Below, in pieces: positions 6,879 to 15,713 of a DNA stretch of 19,263 nt. The first letter of the stretch is position 1. Each line of letters opens with the position of its first letter. The DNA comes from Kiritimatiellia bacterium (GTDB lineage Bacteria; Verrucomicrobiota; Kiritimatiellia; SLAD01), in the NCBI GenBank assembly GCA_007128275.1, contig SKXR01000115.1, positions 1-19,263 of the forward strand, read 5' to 3'. The notes below the pieces were generated by a model. That model was not told the origin of the DNA and did not search any database. It was given only the letters and a program-made list of their open reading frames with translations. The translations under genes and the position numbers were made by a program.

Positions 6879-8039
6879 GTGTCAAATCGTTTAGAGCATC
6901 TTGAATCCTACCTGCTGGATGTCATTGAAGGGCGTCGCCACGGAAAACGCGCGGCGACGCTTCGTTTTGTCCTGCGCCAGTTTTCCCGCTTGTTTGCATT
7001 GATTGTGCAACTTCGTCTACGGCTGTACAAGTGGGGCATCATGCGTCCGCACACGCTTGGGTGCCAGGTGTTGAGCGTGGGGAACCTAACCGTGGGCGGC
7101 ACGGGCAAGACGCCGATCGTGGAGGTCTTCGCCCGGTCTCTTCAGGAAAAAGGCCGCAAAGTAGCCATCCTCAGCCGGGGCTATAAACGGATTAAACCGC
7201 CGCTGTCGGATCGGATCAAGGCGCGTCTTACCTTTCAAGCGTATGGTCCCCCGCCGTTGGTGGTTTCGGACGGAACCCGGCTTCTGCTCGATTCGGCTAT
7301 CAGCGGCGATGAACCCTACATGTTGGCGTCCAACCTTCCTAATGTCGCGGTCATCGTGGACAAGAACCGTGTCAAGGCCGGGCAATACGCGATCAAGAAG
7401 CTGGGATGCGACACCTTGGTTCTCGATGACGGATTCCAGTACCTGAGTTTGCGGCATCGACTGGATATTGTGTTGGTCGACCGGACCAATCCGTTTGGCA
7501 ACCGCTATATGCTTCCCCGGGGGATTCTCCGCGAACCGATCCGCAACGTGCGCCGTGCGGGTTTCATTTTCATCACGAAATCGAACGGCGACGGCGCCGA
7601 GGATTTAAAGGCGCAATTACGCGCGTTGAATCCGGATGCCGAAATCTCGGAATGCCGTCACTGTGCGCGATACATCCAGAACGTCTTTACCGGAGAACAA
7701 CTTGATCTTTCGCACCTGAAGGGACTGGAAATCGCGGCCATCTCCGCGATTGCCGTTCCCCAGGGATTCGAAGACGAATTGAAACGGCAAGGCGCGAAGG
7801 TGTTGCATCACAAAACCTATGCGGACCATCACCGCTACACCCAGCAGGAAATCATCAATGCGATCAACCACGCCATTCCATTGGGCGCCAAAGCCATCCT
7901 GACCACGGAAAAGGACGCGGTCCGGTTTCCGTTTATCGATCGTCGGGATTTGCCCATCTATTTTTTGCGCGTGGAAATTGAGATGTTGAGCGGGTCCGAA
8001 GCCTTCAACGAGTGGATTGGCCGCATTTGTTTTCAATAA
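6879..8039 (+). CDS. lpxK: Tetraacyldisaccharide 4'-kinase (lipid A biosynthesis)
   Basis: 386 aa from GTG. LpxK phosphorylates the 4' position of the lipid A disaccharide on the cytoplasmic face of the inner membrane. An amphipathic/hydrophobic N-terminal stretch (residues about 28-55) precedes VLSVGNLTVGGTGKTP with the Walker A loop at 73-78. LSRGYKR, the SGDEPYMLA segment and LVLDDGFQY (the family's DDGFQ motif) follow, and the C-terminal TTEKDAVRF is typical. The frame extends upstream to an ATG at 6825 that lacks a Shine-Dalgarno. The GTG at 6879 has a strong AAGGAAAGG about 5 nt upstream, and the sequence after it (LEHLESYLLDVIEGRRHG) matches the N-terminus I associate with PVC LpxK proteins. 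It is first of a seven-gene plus-strand series; waaF begins 10 nt after the stop. Confidence 0.94.
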   Translation: MSNRLEHLESYLLDVIEGRRHGKRAATLRFVLRQFSRLFALIVQLRLRLYKWGIMRPHTLGCQVLSVGNLTVGGTGKTPIVEVFARSLQEKGRKVAILSRGYKRIKPPLSDRIKARLTFQAYGPPPLVVSDGTRLLLDSAISGDEPYMLASNLPNVAVIVDKNRVKAGQYAIKKLGCDTLVLDDGFQYLSLRHRLDIVLVDRTNPFGNRYMLPRGILREPIRNVRRAGFIFITKSNGDGAEDLKAQLRALNPDAEISECRHCARYIQNVFTGEQLDLSHLKGLEIAAISAIAVPQGFEDELKRQGAKVLHHKTYADHHRYTQQEIINAINHAIPLGAKAILTTEKDAVRFPFIDRRDLPIYFLRVEIEMLSGSEAFNEWIGRICFQ

Positions 8040-8049
8040 CCGGAAACCC

Positions 8050-9072
8050 ATGTCTGAGTCCGGAAACATCCTCGTGTGCGGAGTCAACTGGATCGGCGAC
8101 ACGATCATGTCCATGCCGGCGCTCCAAGCGTTTCGCCGGCTGAACCCGTCCGTGCGCATCACGGTTCTGGTCAAACCGGCGATGCGCCCGCTCTGGGCAA
8201 TGCACGCCGCGCCGGATCGGGTGATCGACCTGGAACCCGGTACATCGGGCACCCTGCGCACAGCGGCCGCATTGCAGCAATGGGGCCCGTTCGACCGGGC
8301 GTATGTGTTGCCCCACTCATTCCGGTCCGCCCTGATCCCGTGGTTGGCGCGCATTCCCGAGCGGATCGGCATGCCCGGCCATTTCCGTGACGGACTGTTG
8401 ACCCGGGTGATCCGTCCGGTCGGCGGTCCGGGACGTGCACATCAGGCGTATGAATACATGGATCTGCTCGTGCCGGAATTGAAGGGGACCGTTTGGGAGT
8501 CGCCGCGACTGCGTATCCCGCCGGAGACCGACGCCGCCATACGCCCTTTACTGAAAGACGTGCTTAGTCCGCAGGTGGCCCTGATACCCGGCGCGGCGCG
8601 GGGTCCGTCGAAACAATGGCCGGCGGAACATTACATGGCGCTCGGCCGACGATTGTCGGCGGAGCTCCATTGCGGGATCCTCGTTCTAGGCGCGCCGTCT
8701 GAGAAGGCGTTGTGCGATGACGTCGCGCAACGAATCGGTCCGGGTGCGCGCAGTCTGGCCGGGCGCACGGGCTTTGCGGAATGGGTGGCGTTGCTCGGCG
8801 CGAGTGCGTTGGTGGTGGCGAATGACAGCGGCGGCATGCACGTGGCCGCCGCCGTCGGCACGCCGGTGGTGGCGTTGTACGGCCTGACCGATCCCGCGAC
8901 GACCGGACCGTTGACGAAACAGGCGCGCGTGTTGCAACGCGCCGACGCGCAGAGCCGGGATGTGGCGCGGGATTCGCGCGAAGCGCGAGACGCCCTCGCG
9001 TCCATCTCGCCGGACGACGCGTATCGCGCCGCGCTTGAATTGATCGAGACAAAGGGGTACACGGGGGCATGA
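8050..9072 (+). CDS. waaF: Lipopolysaccharide heptosyltransferase II (glycosyltransferase family 9)
   Basis: 340 aa. It transfers L-glycero-D-manno-heptose from ADP-heptose to the inner core at the cytosolic membrane face. The N-terminal domain begins ILVCGVNWIGDTIMSMPAL, the family's hallmark. The C-terminal domain has IPGAARGPSKQWPAEHYMAL (the WaaF GPxKxWP motif) and NDSGGMHVAAAVGTPVVALYG, which binds the nucleotide sugar. The ATG at 8017 overlaps lpxK and lacks homology, so 8050 was chosen. Only a weak CGGAAA precedes it, so coupling to lpxK (10-nt gap) is likely. The stop overlaps the next gene by ATGA. The specificity for heptose II rather than heptose I or III is inferred from the GPxKxWP motif. 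Confidence 0.88.
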   Translation: MSESGNILVCGVNWIGDTIMSMPALQAFRRLNPSVRITVLVKPAMRPLWAMHAAPDRVIDLEPGTSGTLRTAAALQQWGPFDRAYVLPHSFRSALIPWLARIPERIGMPGHFRDGLLTRVIRPVGGPGRAHQAYEYMDLLVPELKGTVWESPRLRIPPETDAAIRPLLKDVLSPQVALIPGAARGPSKQWPAEHYMALGRRLSAELHCGILVLGAPSEKALCDDVAQRIGPGARSLAGRTGFAEWVALLGASALVVANDSGGMHVAAAVGTPVVALYGLTDPATTGPLTKQARVLQRADAQSRDVARDSREARDALASISPDDAYRAALELIETKGYTGA

Positions 9073-9833
9073 GCAATAAGATTTCAGCGTGTATCATGAC
9101 GTTCAATGAAGAAAGCAACATTGAACGCTGTCTCAAGAGTGTGACTTGGTGCGATGAGATCGTTGTGCTGGACAGCTTCAGTACGGACCGGACCCTCGAG
9201 ATTTGTCGGCAATACACCGACCGCGTGTTTCAGCACGAATGGCAGGGGTACATCGGTCAGCGTAACTTGATTCGTGAAATGGCCACGCATTCCTGGGTGC
9301 TCTTTCTCGACGCCGACGAGGAAGTGTCCGAGGACTTGAAGGACGACATTGTGAACGAGTTCGCGTCCGGCACCGGAGATGTCGTGGGCTATCGCTTTCC
9401 CCGTCGCGTTTTCTATTTAGATCGCTGGATCATGCACGGCGAATGGTATCCGGACATCAAGCTGCGTCTGTTCAAGAAGGAATTGGGCCACAGTATCGGC
9501 GAAGAGCCTCATGACCAGGTCGTGGTGAATGGACCGGTGAAGACGTTGATCGGCCCGCTGTATCATTACACCTACGACGATCTTTCGGATCATCTGGACA
9601 CGGTCAATCGGTTCAGTGCGATATCCGCCAGGGCCAAGTATGAGTCGGGCTATCGCTTCCGTTGGAGGGACTTTCTTTTCCGGCCCGCATTCCGCTTCTT
9701 TAAGGGGTACCTCCTCAAGCTGGGCTTGCTCGATGGACGGCGCGGCTTTTTGATTGCCGTGATCAGCGCGTTCGGTGTGGCGATGAAATATGCGAAGGTG
9801 TGGGAACGCCAAGCGATCAAAGAAGATCATTGA
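9069..9833 (+). CDS. Family 2 glycosyltransferase, WaaE/KdtX-like (LPS core)
   Basis: 254 aa, single GT-A domain. It starts KISACIMTFNEESNIERCLKSV, with the sugar-nucleotide-binding aspartate in VVLDSFSTDRT and the metal-binding DxD-type FLDADEE. The conserved HGEWYPDIKLRLFKK block and the C-terminal FRFFKGYLLKLGLLDGRRGFLIAVISAF match the WaaE/KdtX group, whose known members add glucose to inner-core heptose. The last part is amphipathic and may touch the membrane. The start overlaps the waaF stop by ATGA, so translation is coupled. Its place between waaF and the rest of the series supports a core-assembly role, but the sugar and linkage cannot be read from sequence. Confidence 0.85.
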   Translation: MSNKISACIMTFNEESNIERCLKSVTWCDEIVVLDSFSTDRTLEICRQYTDRVFQHEWQGYIGQRNLIREMATHSWVLFLDADEEVSEDLKDDIVNEFASGTGDVVGYRFPRRVFYLDRWIMHGEWYPDIKLRLFKKELGHSIGEEPHDQVVVNGPVKTLIGPLYHYTYDDLSDHLDTVNRFSAISARAKYESGYRFRWRDFLFRPAFRFFKGYLLKLGLLDGRRGFLIAVISAFGVAMKYAKVWERQAIKEDH

Positions 9834-9859
9834 CACCACGCACACCCGCCCTTTATGTC
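9830..9859 (+). promoter_or_regulatory. Possible internal promoter before aroB
   Basis: A perfect TTGACA (9830-9835) spans the stop codon of the preceding glycosyltransferase. An 18-nt spacer leads to TATGTC (9854-9859), 11 nt before the aroB ATG. The -35 is ideal and the -10 is poor. The aroB start has no clear Shine-Dalgarno. Confidence 0.25.
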
Positions 9860-9870
9860 CTTATCACGTA

Positions 9871-10980
9871 ATGACCTGTAAACGCATAGTCGAACTGGGT
9901 GCGCGCGCCTATCCGATCCATATCGGTCCGGACCTGTTGCCGAAGCTGGGCGCTCATTGCGCCGAGGAAAAGATGGGCTCCAAGACCTTGATCGTTTCGG
10001 ATGATCATGTGGACGCGCTGTACGGTGGAGTGGCGGAGGAATCCCTTCGTTCGGTGGGGTTGGTCACGGCCCGGGTCACGGTGCCGGCGGGGGAACCGTC
10101 GAAAAGTCACGATCCATTGATCCGGATCTACCATGCGGCCCTCGATGCGGGACTGGAACGCTCTTCTTCCATCGTCGCGTTGGGCGGTGGCGTCGTAGGC
10201 GATCTGGCCGGATTTGCCGCCGCCACGTATCTGCGCGGGATCCGGCTCATTCAGGTACCCACCTCCTTGCTGGCCATGGTCGACAGTGCGGTGGGGGGGA
10301 AAACCGGCATCAATTTGCCGCAAGGCAAGAACCTGATCGGCGCTTTTTATCAACCGTCCATGGTCTTGGCGGATACGGCCACGTTGCGCACCCTGCCGCC
10401 GCGCGAATTCTGTGCGGGCCTCGCGGAAGTGGTGAAATACGGCGTGATCGCCGATGCGGGACTGTTCGACGCGCTGGAAGGGAAGACGCCGGAAATCTTG
10501 ATGAACGACGATGCGTTGCTGGAGGATATCATTTGTCGTAGCTGCGAAATCAAGGCCGACGTGGTGCGGGATGACGAGCGCGAAGGGGGGGTGCGCGCCA
10601 TCCTGAATTTCGGCCATACACTCGGCCACGCCATTGAACAGGTGAGCGGTTACGGCCGGTACCTGCACGGGGAAGCCATTGCCATGGGCATGGTGTATGC
10701 CGCGCGGTTGTCTGAGCGCGAGCTTGCGTTTCCTGCGAAAGACACGGAGCGCCTGATTCGGTTGCTGAAAGCGCTGCGGCTCCCTGTAACCATGCCCGAT
10801 TTGTCTTGGCCGGCCCTGATGGAAGCCATGCGCCACGACAAGAAGAAGACGGGCGGCACGGTCGGCTTCGTGCTGGCCCAGTCGTTGGGGGCCGTCCGGT
10901 TTGGTTGTGCGTTGCCGGAAACCCTGCTGAACGAGGTGTGGGAACAAAACAGGGACACCGGAGAATCCCGCGCACCATGA
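9871..10980 (+). CDS. aroB: 3-dehydroquinate synthase
   Basis: 369 aa, normal length. It converts DAHP to 3-dehydroquinate, the second step of the shikimate pathway, using NAD and a divalent metal in the cytosol. NAD-binding ALGGGVVGDLAGFAAATYLRG (GGGVVGD at 105-111) is followed by the substrate-binding VPTSLLAMVDSAVGGKTGIN and LAEVVKYGVI. Metal ligands lie in AEVVKYG (Glu), LNFGHTLGHAIE and YLHGEAIAMGM (His). The frame is open back to 9790 inside the previous gene, but ATG 9871 begins the conserved domain. A 37-nt gap separates it from the glycosyltransferase, with a TTGACA in it. The stop overlaps dprA by ATGA. Confidence 0.95.
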   Translation: MTCKRIVELGARAYPIHIGPDLLPKLGAHCAEEKMGSKTLIVSDDHVDALYGGVAEESLRSVGLVTARVTVPAGEPSKSHDPLIRIYHAALDAGLERSSSIVALGGGVVGDLAGFAAATYLRGIRLIQVPTSLLAMVDSAVGGKTGINLPQGKNLIGAFYQPSMVLADTATLRTLPPREFCAGLAEVVKYGVIADAGLFDALEGKTPEILMNDDALLEDIICRSCEIKADVVRDDEREGGVRAILNFGHTLGHAIEQVSGYGRYLHGEAIAMGMVYAARLSERELAFPAKDTERLIRLLKALRLPVTMPDLSWPALMEAMRHDKKKTGGTVGFVLAQSLGAVRFGCALPETLLNEVWEQNRDTGESRAP

Positions 10981-12098
10981 CGGAACGCGAGGCCTATATT
11001 CTGTTCAATATGATGGAAGGGATCGGACCCGTACGTGTGCGGTCTTTGATCGAATGTCTGGGCTCCGTTACGGACATTGTCGCGGCGGATTTCGACGCCC
11101 TGATCCGCGCCAAAGCGGTCGGGCCGGAACTGGCGCGATCCATCATCGCGCAGCGGGACACCTTGGATCCCGCGGCCGAGGAAGCCGCCGCTGAAAAACA
11201 CGGTGCGCGCCTGGTCACGCCCTTGGACGAGGCCTATCCCGATCCGTTGCGCGCCATCTATGATCCCCCGTTGGCCTTGTATGTGCGGGGTACGTTGGAG
11301 TCCCGGGACAAGCACGGCATCGCGCTCATCGGTTCGCGCCGTACGACGAATTACGGTCGACAAGTGGCGGATCGCCTGGCGTATCAACTGGCGCGGACGG
11401 GATTCACGGTGGTCAGCGGCCTTGCGCGCGGGATCGACACGGCGGCCCATGAAGGGGCGCTCAAGGGCGGGGGCCGTACCTTGGCCGTGTTGGGCGGCGC
11501 ACTGGACAAATTGTATCCGGCCGAAAACAACCTGTTGGCGGAACGCATTGCCGAGCAGGGCGCGGTGATCAGTGAATTTCCCTTCGGCCGCGAGCCGGAT
11601 CGCACCACGTTCCCGATGCGTAACCGTATTGTCAGCGGCTTGTCGATGGGCGTGGTTGTCGTGGAAGCGGGTTTCAAGAGCGGCGCGTTGCACACGACCG
11701 ATTCCGCGCTGGAACAGGGGCGTACGGTGTTTGCCGTGCCGGGCCGCGTCGACTCGCCGTCGTCGCGCGGGGCGCATCAATTGATCAAAAACGGCGCGAA
11801 ACTGGTGGAGGACGTCGACGACATCCTCCAGGAATTTGAGTTTCTCGTCCCGCCGGAAAAGCAGAAGGCGCAGCCGCATCTCGAAGCGCGCCCCGAAGTA
11901 CAGTTGTCGGATGAGGAACAGGCGATTGTGAAGGCATTGTGGCAGGGGGAACAGGACGTGGATACGCTGGCGCGGGAGGCCGGATTAAACACCGCGCGGG
12001 TCAGCGCCTTATTAATAGGACTGGAAATGAAGCGTGTGATCCGTATGCTACCGGGCCGGATCGTGGAATTGACTGTGGGGTGGAAGGATACTGAATGA
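10977..12098 (+). CDS. dprA: DNA-processing protein DprA/Smf
   Basis: 373 aa. DprA binds incoming single-stranded DNA and loads RecA during natural transformation, in the cytosol. Domains in order: an N-terminal helix-hairpin-helix/SAM-like region (LFNMMEGIGPVRVRSLIECLG); the Rossmann-like core with SRRTTNYGRQVADRLAYQL, VSGLARGIDTAAHEGAL, AVLGGALDKLYPAEN, SEFPFGREPDRTTFPMRNR and VPGRVDSPSSRGAHQLI; and a C-terminal winged-helix domain (LSDEEQAIVKALWQGEQDVDTLAREAGLNTARVSALLIGLEMKRVI). All three are complete. Overlaps with aroB and topA are both ATGA. DprA is widespread in bacteria that are not known to be competent, so its presence does not prove competence; no com genes are in this window. Confidence 0.95.
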   Translation: MTEREAYILFNMMEGIGPVRVRSLIECLGSVTDIVAADFDALIRAKAVGPELARSIIAQRDTLDPAAEEAAAEKHGARLVTPLDEAYPDPLRAIYDPPLALYVRGTLESRDKHGIALIGSRRTTNYGRQVADRLAYQLARTGFTVVSGLARGIDTAAHEGALKGGGRTLAVLGGALDKLYPAENNLLAERIAEQGAVISEFPFGREPDRTTFPMRNRIVSGLSMGVVVVEAGFKSGALHTTDSALEQGRTVFAVPGRVDSPSSRGAHQLIKNGAKLVEDVDDILQEFEFLVPPEKQKAQPHLEARPEVQLSDEEQAIVKALWQGEQDVDTLAREAGLNTARVSALLIGLEMKRVIRMLPGRIVELTVGWKDTE

Positions 12099-14665
12099 GT
12101 AAGAATCTGGTTATTGTGGAATCGCCCGCCAAGGCGAAAACGATTAATAAAATCCTTGGCAACGACTTTATTGTAAAGGCGTCCCTGGGCCATATCCGGG
12201 ATCTCCCCCAGAAGAAGCTGGGCGTGGATATCAAGAACGGGTTCCAACCCGAATACGAACTGATTGCCGGCCGTAAGAAGGCCATCAAAGAACTTCAGGA
12301 CGCGGCCAAGAAAGTGGAGAAGATCTATCTGGCGCCCGATCCGGATCGCGAAGGAGAAGCGATTGCCTGGCATTTGGTGCATGTGTTGTCCGGGAAGAAC
12401 GTGCCCGACGATCGATTCTATCGCGTCACGTATAACGAAATCACCGCGCCGGCCATTCGGCGCGCCTTCGAGAATCCGACCCGGATTGATCAGCACCGTG
12501 TGGACGCGCAGCAGGCGCGCCGGGTGCTTGACCGAATCGTCGGGTATCAAGTCAGTCCGCTGTTGTGGCGGCGTATACGCGGCGGATCGAGCGCCGGACG
12601 GGTCCAGTCCGTGGCGTTGCGCCTGATTTGCGAACGGGAAGACGAAGTCCGCAAGTTCGTACCGGAAGAGTATTGGGTGTTCGGTGCGCGTGTGAACAAG
12701 CGGATGCCGCCGACGGACCCGTTCGTGATCCGGTTGGCCAAAATCAACGGGAAAGATCCCGAGATCGTTAACGAAGAGCAGGCGCAAAAAGTGCGGCAGG
12801 ACCTGGAAACACGGACCCTTGCGGTGTCCGCGATCAACGAACGCGAAATATCCAGGAAGACCCGCCCTCCGTTCATCACCAGCACCCTGCAACAATCCGC
12901 TTCAAGCGCCCTCGGATACATGCCGTCGCGCTCAATGCGGCTCGCCCAGAACCTGTATGAAGGCGTGGATTTCGGCGACGGCTCGGTCGGTTTGATCACC
13001 TACATGCGTACCGACTCGCCCGCGATTGCGAAGGACGCGCAGGACGCGTGCCGCGCGTATGTCAAAGATCACTACGGCGCCGAGTACATCCCCGAGAAAC
13101 CCAATTTCTACAAAGGCCGTTCCAGCTCGCAGGAAGCCCATGAAGCGATCCGGCCCACGGACGTGCGGCGCACGCCCAAGGAGATGGCCGCTTACCTGAA
13201 ACCGGACGAGCTGAAATTGTATCGCCTGATCTGGCAACGGTTCGTGGCCAGCCAGATGGCGCCCGCGCGCATTGCCCAGCGTACAGTGGAATTCGAGGCG
13301 AACGCCGCTGAAGACGTCGCGCCACTGATGCCGGACAGCACGTACCTGTTCCGCGTCACCACATCGGATATCGTGTTTCCGGGGTTCATGAAGGTGACGG
13401 GCGAAGACAAGAAGAAAGAACGCGCGAAATCCGAGTCCCAGAACGACGACGGGAATGACGACGACGGTGTCGTGCCGCCGTTGGAAAAGGGAGAGGCCGT
13501 CGATTGCCAGGAATGGTTGTCGGACCAGAAATTCACGAAACCGCCACCGCGCTTTACGGAAGCGTCGCTGGTCCGCACGTTGGAGGAAAACGGCGTCGGA
13601 CGGCCCAGCACCTATGCGCAAATCATCCAGACGCTCTATAACCGGAAATACGTCGAAAAGGAAAAAGGATCCCTGCGCCCCACGGAACCGGGTGAGAAGG
13701 TGATCGAATTCCTGGTCGGCCATCTCAACGAACTTTTCGATGTCCAATTCACGGCGACCATGGAAAAGGAATTGGACGAAGTCGAGGAGGGGAAGGTGGA
13801 CTGGACGCACATGATGGACCGGTTCTACGAGACCTTCCAGGACTGGCTGAAGAAGGCCAAGGGCCCGGACGCCGATCAGGGCGCGGCCGCCAAGCTCCTG
13901 GATTACGTGGCTGCCGTCAAGGAATGGGAAGCGCCGGTCACGCGCGGCAAGCGCACGTACAGCGATGAGACATTCGTGGAATCGATGCGCACCCAATTGA
14001 AGGACGGCAAAAAGAGCATCTCCATGCGCCAGATCGAGGCGCTGGTGAAACTGGCGTGGAAATACAAGGACCAGTTACCCGATCCGGAGCCCTTGATGAA
14101 AGAGCTGGGCTTCGAGGAACTGCTCAAAAAGGCCAGCGTGCCCCGCGAACCGCCGCGCCAAACCACCTTGGACAAACTGGCCCAATTGAAGGAGGTGCAG
14201 TGGGACGCGCCGCGTACGGTCGGCAAGAAGGTCTATGACGATCAGGTCTTCTGCGATTCCCTGCGGCAGCAAGTCGAATCCGGAAAGCGCTTGAGCTTGA
14301 ACCAGGTCAAATACCTCGATCGGCTTGTGCAGAAATATGCGGACCAGATTCCCGATTTCGAGAAGTGGTCGGAAGAGTGGGCCATCCGTAAAGAGGAAGC
14401 CGTCGACCCGAAAGAGATCACGCCGTTGCTGGACCAGTTGGCGAAGGTGAAGGCGTGGAAGCCGCCCGTCAAACGCGGCAAGCGTGAATGGTCCGACGAA
14501 GCCTTTTATCAGTCGCTCAAGAAACAGTTCGAAGGCAAGAACACGCTCAGCCCCAAACAAGTCGCCTCGTTGAAGAAGATGGCGGCGCGGTACGCGAAGG
14601 CGGAAGCGGAAGGCGGCGTTCAGCCGGAACCGCCCGCCGACGAGGGCAAGTCGGAGCCGGCATGA
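12095..14665 (+). CDS. topA: DNA topoisomerase I (type IA) with unusual C-terminal repeats
   Basis: 856 aa. It relaxes negative supercoils by nicking one strand. The Toprim domain starts KNLVIVESPAKAKTINKIL and carries the acidic PDPDREGEAIAWHL. Domain III has the catalytic Tyr303 in GLITYMRTDS. FTEASLVRTLEENGVGRPSTYAQII and the FTATMEKELDEVEEG region complete the core by about residue 590. An acidic/basic low-complexity insert (EDKKKERAKSESQNDDGNDDDG) lies within the core. Beyond 590 there are no Cys4 zinc fingers and no GxFGPYV-type repeats. Instead three tandem units begin near residues 601, 691 and 778, each with LDxLAxVKxW ... P ... RGKRxYSDExF ... LSxxQ ... LxKLAxKY. Overlaps by ATGA with dprA and the recombinase. 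Topoisomerase assignment is certain; the role of the repeats is not known. Confidence 0.96.
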   Translation: MSKNLVIVESPAKAKTINKILGNDFIVKASLGHIRDLPQKKLGVDIKNGFQPEYELIAGRKKAIKELQDAAKKVEKIYLAPDPDREGEAIAWHLVHVLSGKNVPDDRFYRVTYNEITAPAIRRAFENPTRIDQHRVDAQQARRVLDRIVGYQVSPLLWRRIRGGSSAGRVQSVALRLICEREDEVRKFVPEEYWVFGARVNKRMPPTDPFVIRLAKINGKDPEIVNEEQAQKVRQDLETRTLAVSAINEREISRKTRPPFITSTLQQSASSALGYMPSRSMRLAQNLYEGVDFGDGSVGLITYMRTDSPAIAKDAQDACRAYVKDHYGAEYIPEKPNFYKGRSSSQEAHEAIRPTDVRRTPKEMAAYLKPDELKLYRLIWQRFVASQMAPARIAQRTVEFEANAAEDVAPLMPDSTYLFRVTTSDIVFPGFMKVTGEDKKKERAKSESQNDDGNDDDGVVPPLEKGEAVDCQEWLSDQKFTKPPPRFTEASLVRTLEENGVGRPSTYAQIIQTLYNRKYVEKEKGSLRPTEPGEKVIEFLVGHLNELFDVQFTATMEKELDEVEEGKVDWTHMMDRFYETFQDWLKKAKGPDADQGAAAKLLDYVAAVKEWEAPVTRGKRTYSDETFVESMRTQLKDGKKSISMRQIEALVKLAWKYKDQLPDPEPLMKELGFEELLKKASVPREPPRQTTLDKLAQLKEVQWDAPRTVGKKVYDDQVFCDSLRQQVESGKRLSLNQVKYLDRLVQKYADQIPDFEKWSEEWAIRKEEAVDPKEITPLLDQLAKVKAWKPPVKRGKREWSDEAFYQSLKKQFEGKNTLSPKQVASLKKMAARYAKAEAEGGVQPEPPADEGKSEPA

Positions 14666-15648
14666 TCACGCACATGGCGCAGGTGGCCGAAGACGCGCAT
14701 GTGCGCGATTTCATGCACTACCTGGACGCCGAACGCAACGCCTCGTCCCATACCACATACAATTACCTGATCGATTTGTCGCAGTTCGCCGCCCTCACCT
14801 GGGGCGACGCCGCGCGCCGGCCGTATCCGTGGCGGGACGCAGACCGTTTCACCGCGCGCCGGTTCATGGTGGAATTGCAGAAGACAGGCCTATCTCCGGC
14901 CAGTTGCGGGCGGAAACTCTCGAGCCTGCGCGCGTTTTACAAGTATCTGGTACGGGAAGGCGCGGTCCCGAACAATCCCTTCGCGGGTCTGCTCCTTCCC
15001 AAAAAAGGGAAACGGCTGCCCACGATCTTGTCCAAGGACGAAATAGAGCGATTACTGAAAGCGCCCGCTCAGATTGCGAAAGAAGAACCGGCGCCGGATC
15101 AGCCCCGCATGAAACTGTTCAGGAAATACGCGACGGCGCGGGATACCGCGATCATCGAGGTCCTATACAGCACGGGCATGCGTGTCAGTGAATTAACCGG
15201 AATGGACGAAAAGAACGTGGACCCCTTTTCGGGCACGGTTAAAGTCGCCGGCAAAGGCAAGAAAGAGCGGCTATGCCTGTTGGGCAATCCCGCCCAACGC
15301 GCCCTTCGCCACGCCGTCGAGTTGGGGGACAGGTACTGGGCGGCCCTGGGAAAGAAAGGAAAGCCGCCGGCCCTGTTTCTCAGTCGACTCGGCGCCCGGT
15401 TGACGCCCCGTTCCGTGGAGCGTTTGCTCAAGAAATACCTGGATCGGGCCGGATTACAGCGTTCCTACTCGCCCCACACCTTGCGCCACAGTTTCGCCAC
15501 GCACATGCTCGATGCGGGCGCCGATTTACGCAGTGTCCAGGAATTGCTCGGCCATGCCAGCCTCTCAACGACACAAATCTACACGCACATCAGCGTCGAA
15601 CGCCTGAAAGAAGTTTACGAACAAGCCCATCCCCGCGCGTCCTTGTGA
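14662..15648 (+). CDS. xerC: Tyrosine recombinase XerC/XerD
   Basis: 328 aa. Site-specific recombinase that resolves chromosome dimers at dif. The N-terminal core-binding domain (FMHYLDAERNASSHTTYNYLIDLSQF) is followed by the catalytic domain with all active residues: Arg174 (TGMRVSEL), Lys198 (VAGKGKKERL), His272 and Arg275 (SPHTLRHSFATHML), His298 (LLGHASLSTTQIYTH) and nucleophile Tyr307. The frame is open upstream, but ATG 14662 overlaps the topA stop (ATGA) and begins the domain. A dprA-topA-xerC order is known from other bacteria, which favours the XerC name, but sequence alone does not separate XerC from XerD. A charged insert (KEEPAPDQPRMKLFRK) lies before Arg174. Confidence 0.9.
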   Translation: MITHMAQVAEDAHVRDFMHYLDAERNASSHTTYNYLIDLSQFAALTWGDAARRPYPWRDADRFTARRFMVELQKTGLSPASCGRKLSSLRAFYKYLVREGAVPNNPFAGLLLPKKGKRLPTILSKDEIERLLKAPAQIAKEEPAPDQPRMKLFRKYATARDTAIIEVLYSTGMRVSELTGMDEKNVDPFSGTVKVAGKGKKERLCLLGNPAQRALRHAVELGDRYWAALGKKGKPPALFLSRLGARLTPRSVERLLKKYLDRAGLQRSYSPHTLRHSFATHMLDAGADLRSVQELLGHASLSTTQIYTHISVERLKEVYEQAHPRASL

Positions 15649-15676
15649 CCCGATCTGCCCCGCGCTCAACAAGTTC

Positions 15677-15706
15677 TTGTTTCCTTCCCTGTCCTTCGCG
15701 CATACT
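15677..15706 (+). promoter_or_regulatory. Putative waaA promoter with overlapping palindrome
   Basis: TTGTTT (15677-15682), an 18-nt spacer, then CATACT (15701-15706), 7 nt before the waaA ATG. The inverted repeat AACAAG-TT-CTTGTT (15668-15681) overlaps the -35 and could be an operator. The start has no Shine-Dalgarno and a pyrimidine-rich upstream. Confidence 0.35.
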
Positions 15707-15713
15707 CCCGCCC

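Noticed and set aside
6844..6894. Sixteen-codon leader frame (ATG at 6844) overlapping the lpxK GTG start
   Set aside because: It is short, lacks its own Shine-Dalgarno and has no attenuator-like codon pattern, so chance is likely.
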